From Candidatus Thalassarchaeaceae archaeon (GTDB lineage: Archaea; Thermoplasmatota; Poseidoniia; Poseidoniales; Thalassarchaeaceae): a stretch of 64,000 nucleotides of DNA. A program made the translations under genes and the position numbers. This document shows positions 60,138 to 64,000 of the stretch, piece by piece. The notes under the pieces are model-generated. The model was not told the DNA's origin and ran no database searches. It was given only the letters and a program-made list of their open reading frames with translations. Location: positions 1 to 64,000 of the forward strand of contig JAQXEZ010000008.1 in assembly GCA_029250605.1 (NCBI GenBank). Reading direction: 5' to 3'. The stretch's first letter is position 1. Each line of letters begins with the position of its first letter.

Positions 60138-62330
60138 ATGGGATACGTCACTATTTTCATGGCCTGGCCTTACGCAAACGGCCCACTTCACCTTGGTCAT
60201 GTAGCAGGAAACTGCCTTCCAGCTGACATTCAGTATAGGTACGAGCGTGCTCGTGGTAGAAGGGTGCTGATGTGTAGTGGCTCTGACGAACATGGGACGC
60301 CAATCACACTAACCGCAGAGGAGATGAGTATTAGCCCCCAGGACGTCGTGGACAAGTTCCACGAGGTTAACACCCAGGCCCTGGCCGATCTAGGTTGCTC
60401 ATGGGTAAATCCTGTTGATCCACGGGGGATAGAATTTGGGGGTGCCTTGTACAATCGTACTTCCGACCCTATGCATAAGGAAATCGTTCAGGAGGTGTTC
60501 GCCCAATTGCTTAACTCTGGTTTTCTAGAACGCGAATCCATGCAGCAGTATTGCTCAGTCAACAAGGATGGAAAGGTCAGGTTTCTACCAGACAGATACG
60601 TAGAGGGGAAGTGCCCTTCGTGCTCAGAGGATGGTGCCAGGGGAGATCAGTGTGACTCTTGTGGTGCCACTTATGAGGCTCACGAACTCATCGACCCCTG
60701 CTCTAAGTTAGACTCTGAGTCTGATATCGAAGTTAGGGACACAGAGCATTATTTCCTTCGTCTTAATGACTTCCAGGAATCATTGGAGGCTCATTCATTA
60801 GAGAGAAAAGGTGTTTGGAAGGCAAACGTACGCTCTATGTCCAAGAATTGGCTTGACATGGGCCTTCGACCGAGGGCTGTTACCAGAGATATCGAGTGGG
60901 GCATAGAAATACCACTCGAAGGTGAAGATTGGAGGACTAAGAGAATCTACGTTTGGTTCGAGGCTGTACAGGGATACTACACATGTGCTCGTATCTGGGC
61001 CGAGCGTTACGCTGACCCATCCGGGCATTCAGATGGGCTTGATGCATGGAAGAATTGGTGGTTGGTCCCCGAAGAAGGAGAAAGCCCACGGCACATCTAC
61101 TTCATGGGTAAAGACAACATCCCATTCCACACAATTATCTGGCCCGCAATACTGATGGGTCTGAATGCTAATGATGCAAGCGAGGTTTCTCACCAACCAA
61201 GTCCTGGTCAGATGGTTCTGGAGGACAATGTCTCTTCGAACGAGTACCTGATGCTACAGGGTGGTCAATTCAGCAAGAGCAGGAGACATGGAGTTTGGCT
61301 CCCGTCGTACTTGGAGAGGTATGATCCTGATGCACTCCGATATTATCTGTCCATCAACATGCCAGAGACACATGACACAGATTTCAGGTGGGATGAGTAT
61401 GTTGACAGGGTGAATAACGAGTTAATCGGAACATATGGCAATTTCGTACACAGGGTCATGACTTTGACGCATCGTCTGCAGAGTGAGGGGGGGAATCCAC
61501 TTGCGACCTATGATGATAATGAGTTACACAAGGAAACAATCGCATCGGTAAACGAGAAGATCTCCAGCGCTATCGATTCGATGGAGAGGCAGCGTTTCAA
61601 AGAGGCACTGAGAAGCATCATGGGTATCGCCCAGATCGGCAACTCTGTACTTCAGGAAGCCGCTCCATGGAAGCATCTCAAAGGGGAGGAATCGGCAGAA
61701 AGGCAACTATCCCTCTCTTCATTGGCCCTATCATGGAGGATTTGCAGTTGTCTAGCTGTCTGTATGCGGCCATTCATCCCCTTCTCCTCCGAGAGGCTAT
61801 GGTCGATGCTCGGGAACGAGTCCGACATCGACACCATACTATTGGAGGACTCAATGAATGGGGTGGAGCCACTATCATGGAATCCAGAATCACCTAAACC
61901 ACTATTCGCACGTTTAGACTTGGAAGAAATACTAGAGAGCGAGGAATCATTGTCTGACAGCAAGGACAATGACTCTCCTGCCCCTCCCGAGAAAGGAGGG
62001 GATTACATCGACTTCGATGATTTCATGAAGGTTGAGATGAGAACGGGGAGGATTGTCTCCGTGGAGGACCACCCCAATGCGGACAAGCTTTTCGTGATCA
62101 CAATCGATGAAGGAACAGACTCCACTAGAACTGTCTGTGCAGGTCTCAAGGGGCATTACGAGCCATCTGACTTGGAGGGTCTGAACGTTGTATTCGTAGC
62201 TAATCTGGAGCCCAGGAAGCTCAGAGGGGTATTGTCTGAGGGGATGATCCTTGCTGCAGACGATGGTGAAGGCGGGGTCAAGGTTCTGACCACCGAGGGT
62301 GATATCATATCTGGTTCGAGGGTCAGGTAA
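60138..62330 (+). CDS. metG: Methionyl-tRNA synthetase with C-terminal tRNA-binding domain
   Basis: MetRS charges initiator and elongator tRNA-Met. The 730-residue product has the HIGH-like AWPYANGPLHLGHVAGN and GSDEHGTPITL. A zinc knuckle with two Cys pairs (CPSCSEDGARGDQCDSCG) follows. The KMSKS loop reads QFSKSRRHG. An anticodon domain is followed by a C-terminal OB-fold (FMKVEMRTGRIVSVEDHPNADKL...VFVANLEPRKLRGVLSEGM) of the EMAP/Arc1p type. In many archaea that OB-fold is a separate gene; here it is fused, as in many bacteria. The mRNA is probably nearly leaderless. Confidence 0.96.
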   Translation: MGYVTIFMAWPYANGPLHLGHVAGNCLPADIQYRYERARGRRVLMCSGSDEHGTPITLTAEEMSISPQDVVDKFHEVNTQALADLGCSWVNPVDPRGIEFGGALYNRTSDPMHKEIVQEVFAQLLNSGFLERESMQQYCSVNKDGKVRFLPDRYVEGKCPSCSEDGARGDQCDSCGATYEAHELIDPCSKLDSESDIEVRDTEHYFLRLNDFQESLEAHSLERKGVWKANVRSMSKNWLDMGLRPRAVTRDIEWGIEIPLEGEDWRTKRIYVWFEAVQGYYTCARIWAERYADPSGHSDGLDAWKNWWLVPEEGESPRHIYFMGKDNIPFHTIIWPAILMGLNANDASEVSHQPSPGQMVLEDNVSSNEYLMLQGGQFSKSRRHGVWLPSYLERYDPDALRYYLSINMPETHDTDFRWDEYVDRVNNELIGTYGNFVHRVMTLTHRLQSEGGNPLATYDDNELHKETIASVNEKISSAIDSMERQRFKEALRSIMGIAQIGNSVLQEAAPWKHLKGEESAERQLSLSSLALSWRICSCLAVCMRPFIPFSSERLWSMLGNESDIDTILLEDSMNGVEPLSWNPESPKPLFARLDLEEILESEESLSDSKDNDSPAPPEKGGDYIDFDDFMKVEMRTGRIVSVEDHPNADKLFVITIDEGTDSTRTVCAGLKGHYEPSDLEGLNVVFVANLEPRKLRGVLSEGMILAADDGEGGVKVLTTEGDIISGSRVR

Positions 62331-62441
62331 GTCACAAGCACCTCTGCCTACGAACATCGATCATCCCGAGAGAAGGCAAAAGATGAGCATGACTGCCACA
62401 AATAATTGTTTCATCATGGTTTAGGGGCTAAGTAGGGCAAA
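62331..62441. other. Non-coding gap between convergent metG and folA
   Basis: These 111 bases separate two convergent stop codons. I see no tRNA cloverleaf, no ORF and no strong hairpin with a T-run. Confidence 0.5.
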
Positions 62442-62951
62442 TCAACTCTTTGTCCATACCGAGTATGTTGTCGCATGTTCATTGTGCTCATCCACTGTTG
62501 TTTGCTCAATGACTGTCTCGGACCAATCCGATCTGTCCCATTTGGGGAAGGAAATGTCACCGCTACCACTGACGTGGACAGTAGTTACGTGGATCTCTTC
62601 CACCCTGTCTAGGAACATCTCATAGATCTGCGATCCACCAATGACCCAGCACTCTTCACTGCCCTCTGCAAATGCAATCTCAATTGCCCTACCGACGTAT
62701 AGGGCCGTGTCTGCTCCGTCAGCATTCCAGTTCGTATCCCTAGACATCACTATGTTGGCCCTCTCAGGAAGGGGCTTGAATTCATCAGGAAGCGAGTCCC
62801 AGGTCCTCCTGCCCATGATTACTGAATTGAAACCGTCTCCCTCTGTAAGGGTCTTGAATCGCATCATGTCGCTCTTTAGTCGCCAAGGGAGCTCGCCTGA
62901 GGAACCTATGTTCTCATCCTCGTCCATTGCGACGATCATTGCCATCTTCAT
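62442..62951 (-). CDS. folA: Dihydrofolate reductase
   Basis: DHFR regenerates tetrahydrofolate from the dihydrofolate made by ThyA. The 169-residue product has MIVAMDEDENIGSSGELPWRLKSDM with the substrate-binding acidic region, VIMGRRTWDSLP, and CWVIGGSQIYEMFLD. The ATG at 62951 (MKMAMIVAMDE) follows the thyA stop by seven bases; a longer frame into thyA is not needed. ThyA-DHFR adjacency is functionally expected. Confidence 0.94.
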   Translation of the reverse strand: MKMAMIVAMDEDENIGSSGELPWRLKSDMMRFKTLTEGDGFNSVIMGRRTWDSLPDEFKPLPERANIVMSRDTNWNADGADTALYVGRAIEIAFAEGSEECWVIGGSQIYEMFLDRVEEIHVTTVHVSGSGDISFPKWDRSDWSETVIEQTTVDEHNEHATTYSVWTKS

Positions 62952-62958
62952 GGTATCA

Positions 62959-63753
62959 CTATATGGAAATGGGGGCTGATATGTGAGGGTGGTGGTCATA
63001 TCCTTCGATAGTTATGTGCTCGTATCTGAATTCATCGATGTTGGAAATGGATGGGTCGAGTAGTAAAGTCGGAAGCTCCCGTGGCTCCCTCTCAATCTGC
63101 ATCTTAGCTTGCTCCATGTGATTGAGATAGAGGTGACAGTCACCGCCAGTCCAAACGAACTCACCGGGCTCCAGCCCACATACCTGGGCAATCATGCAGG
63201 TTAGGAGGCTATACGATGATATGTTGAATGGCACACCTAGGAAAGCATCGGCACTCCTCTGATATAGATTGCAGGACAACTTCCCCTCATTCACATAGAA
63301 CTGGAAGAAGGCATGGCATGGCATCAGCGCCATCTCTTCCAATTCCCCTACATTCCATGCAGAAACGATGATCCTTCTACTTCGAGGGTTGTTCTTTATC
63401 AGATCTATTGCGCCTTCGATTTGGTCAATGGCCTTACCATCATTTGACTCCCAGAACCTCCATTGCTTTCCGTAAACCGGCCCGAGATCACCATTTTCAT
63501 CTGCCCACTCATTCCAGATTCTTACATTGTTCTCCTTCAGGTATGCTATATTGGTCTCTCCTGAGAGGAACCAAAGCAACTCATGAATTACACTGGGCCA
63601 GTGGACCTTCTTCGTGGTAACAGCTGGAAAACTCTCAGATAGATCGAACCTCATTTGATGCCCAAATACGGAAACTGTCCCGGTCCCAGTCCTATCGCCT
63701 TTGGCTGCGCCCTCATCGAGAATCCTCCTCAGTAGATCGAGATACTGCTCCAT
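62959..63753 (-). CDS. thyA: Thymidylate synthase ThyA
   Basis: ThyA methylates dUMP to dTMP using methylenetetrahydrofolate, yielding dihydrofolate. The 264-residue protein has [19 protein letters not shown], the nucleophile Cys in [14 protein letters not shown], and [20 protein letters not shown], with the conserved C-terminal [14 protein letters not shown]. Length and sequence match the compact bacterial type. It lies upstream of folA in one probable operon. Confidence 0.97.
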   Translation of the reverse strand: MEQYLDLLRRILDEGAAKGDRTGTGTVSVFGHQMRFDLSESFPAVTTKKVHWPSVIHELLWFLSGETNIAYLKENNVRIWNEWADENGDLGPVYGKQWRFWESNDGKAIDQIEGAIDLIKNNPRSRRIIVSAWNVGELEEMALMPCHAFFQFYVNEGKLSCNLYQRSADAFLGVPFNISSYSLLTCMIAQVCGLEPGEFVWTGGDCHLYLNHMEQAKMQIEREPRELPTLLLDPSISNIDEFRYEHITIEGYDHHPHISAPISI

Positions 63754-63794
63754 GTACCATACACGGTGCGAGCAGGTAGTCCATCAAGAATGCG

Positions 63795-64000
63795 CTAAGG
63801 GGCGCCCCTCATTTTCTGGGTCTCAATAAACTGATCCGCGAATTTCCTGTAAAGGGACCTCATGGCATCCTGCCTCTGCGCGATTCCTTGCTCCGCCACC
63901 CCCACCACCCAGTTATCGTCGATTCCTCCGCCTTCTGGGTGTTGTGCCCACTCAGCGAATGTAATGGGATCATCAACAATCAACTCGATCCTCTTCCATG
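63795..64000 (-). CDS. Truncated CDS at window edge, unknown function
   Basis: The frame is open to the right edge, so the 5' end lies outside. The visible C-terminal ~67 residues are hydrophilic and helical (WAQHPEGGGIDDNWVVGVAEQG, ending QKMRGAP), with no recognised motif. It is on the same strand as thyA-folA and stops 41 bases before thyA, so it may head that operon. Confidence 0.5.
   Translation of the reverse strand, partial: WKRIELIVDDPITFAEWAQHPEGGGIDDNWVVGVAEQGIAQRQDAMRSLYRKFADQFIETQKMRGAP

Noticed and set aside
62331-62441. Possible tRNA or small RNA in the metG-folA gap
   Set aside because: I found no acceptor stem, T-loop or other conserved RNA pattern by eye.
1-64000. CRISPR arrays, insertion sequences, integrases and prophage genes
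   Set aside because: No direct repeat-spacer pattern, transposase or integrase reading frame was seen; gene order looks chromosomal throughout.

Overview
This 64 kb window comes from a compact archaeal chromosome. It carries archaeal information-processing genes (SRP54, large RFC subunit, primase small subunit, proteasome alpha, Rrp4/Rrp41/Rrp42 exosome, SBDS, eL43, prefoldin beta, uS12-uS7-EF-2, aIF5A, TiaS, TrmY). These sit beside bacterial-looking metabolic genes (ThyA, folate reductase, futalosine-pathway menaquinone genes, OPT transporter). A huge Asp/Gly-repeat surface protein has a PGF-type C-terminal sorting signal, and an archaeosortase-like gene is present. Together this suggests a marine Thermoplasmata-like euryarchaeon such as Marine Group II/III (Poseidoniales); that placement is inference. 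Coding density is very high. I found no rRNA, tRNA, CRISPR array, insertion sequence or gene-free stretch over 300 bases. LAYOUT: 1-9.5 kb holds the surface protein (cut by the window edge), aIF5A, an OPT transporter, an EamA transporter, SurE and TrmY. 9.5-18.1 kb holds SRP54, a membrane protein, TrkA-TrkH potassium uptake, RFC large subunit and GlyRS. 18.3-27.6 kb holds a 1768-residue Lhr-type helicase, archaeosortase, a GmhA/GmhB-like sugar-phosphate pair, TiaS and two small membrane proteins. 27.6-34.4 kb holds PurB and Dph6, then the conserved proteasome-SBDS-exosome-eL43-Pcc1-prefoldin superoperon. 34.4-37.9 kb holds two helical-repeat proteins, a Nudix hydrolase and a UbiD-family decarboxylase. 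38-41.4 kb is the str-type cluster uS12, uS7, EF-2. 41.4-43.9 kb holds a fused IPP isomerase/prenyl synthase and isopentenyl phosphate kinase. 44-51.4 kb holds KptA, thiolase, CoaBC, ProRS and a split transketolase. 51.5-54.8 kb holds MqnE, MqnA, a deoxyhypusine-hydroxylase-like HEAT protein and MqnD. 54.9-64 kb holds primase, an EF-hand protein with a membrane partner, a DNA glycosylase, a CNNM-type membrane protein, MetRS, DHFR, ThyA and a truncated gene. HOW THE GENES WORK TOGETHER: three themes recur. (1) Translation-factor modification: aIF5A keeps the hypusine lysine, and a half-size homologue of eukaryotic deoxyhypusine hydroxylase lies 50 kb away; EF-2 keeps the diphthamide histidine, and Dph6 lies nearby. 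(2) The archaeal modified mevalonate route: the UbiD-family decarboxylase, isopentenyl phosphate kinase and isomerase/prenyl-synthase fusion would run from a mevalonate-derived phosphate to polyprenyl diphosphate. (3) tRNA maturation: TrmY, TiaS, KptA and the KEOPS subunit Pcc1. Many transcription units begin with a TATA element whose upstream edge lies about 28-37 bases before the start codon, giving leaderless or nearly leaderless mRNAs. Several operon-internal genes instead have good Shine-Dalgarno sequences. I judge the most novel item to be the half-size DOHH-like protein at 53501-53977.
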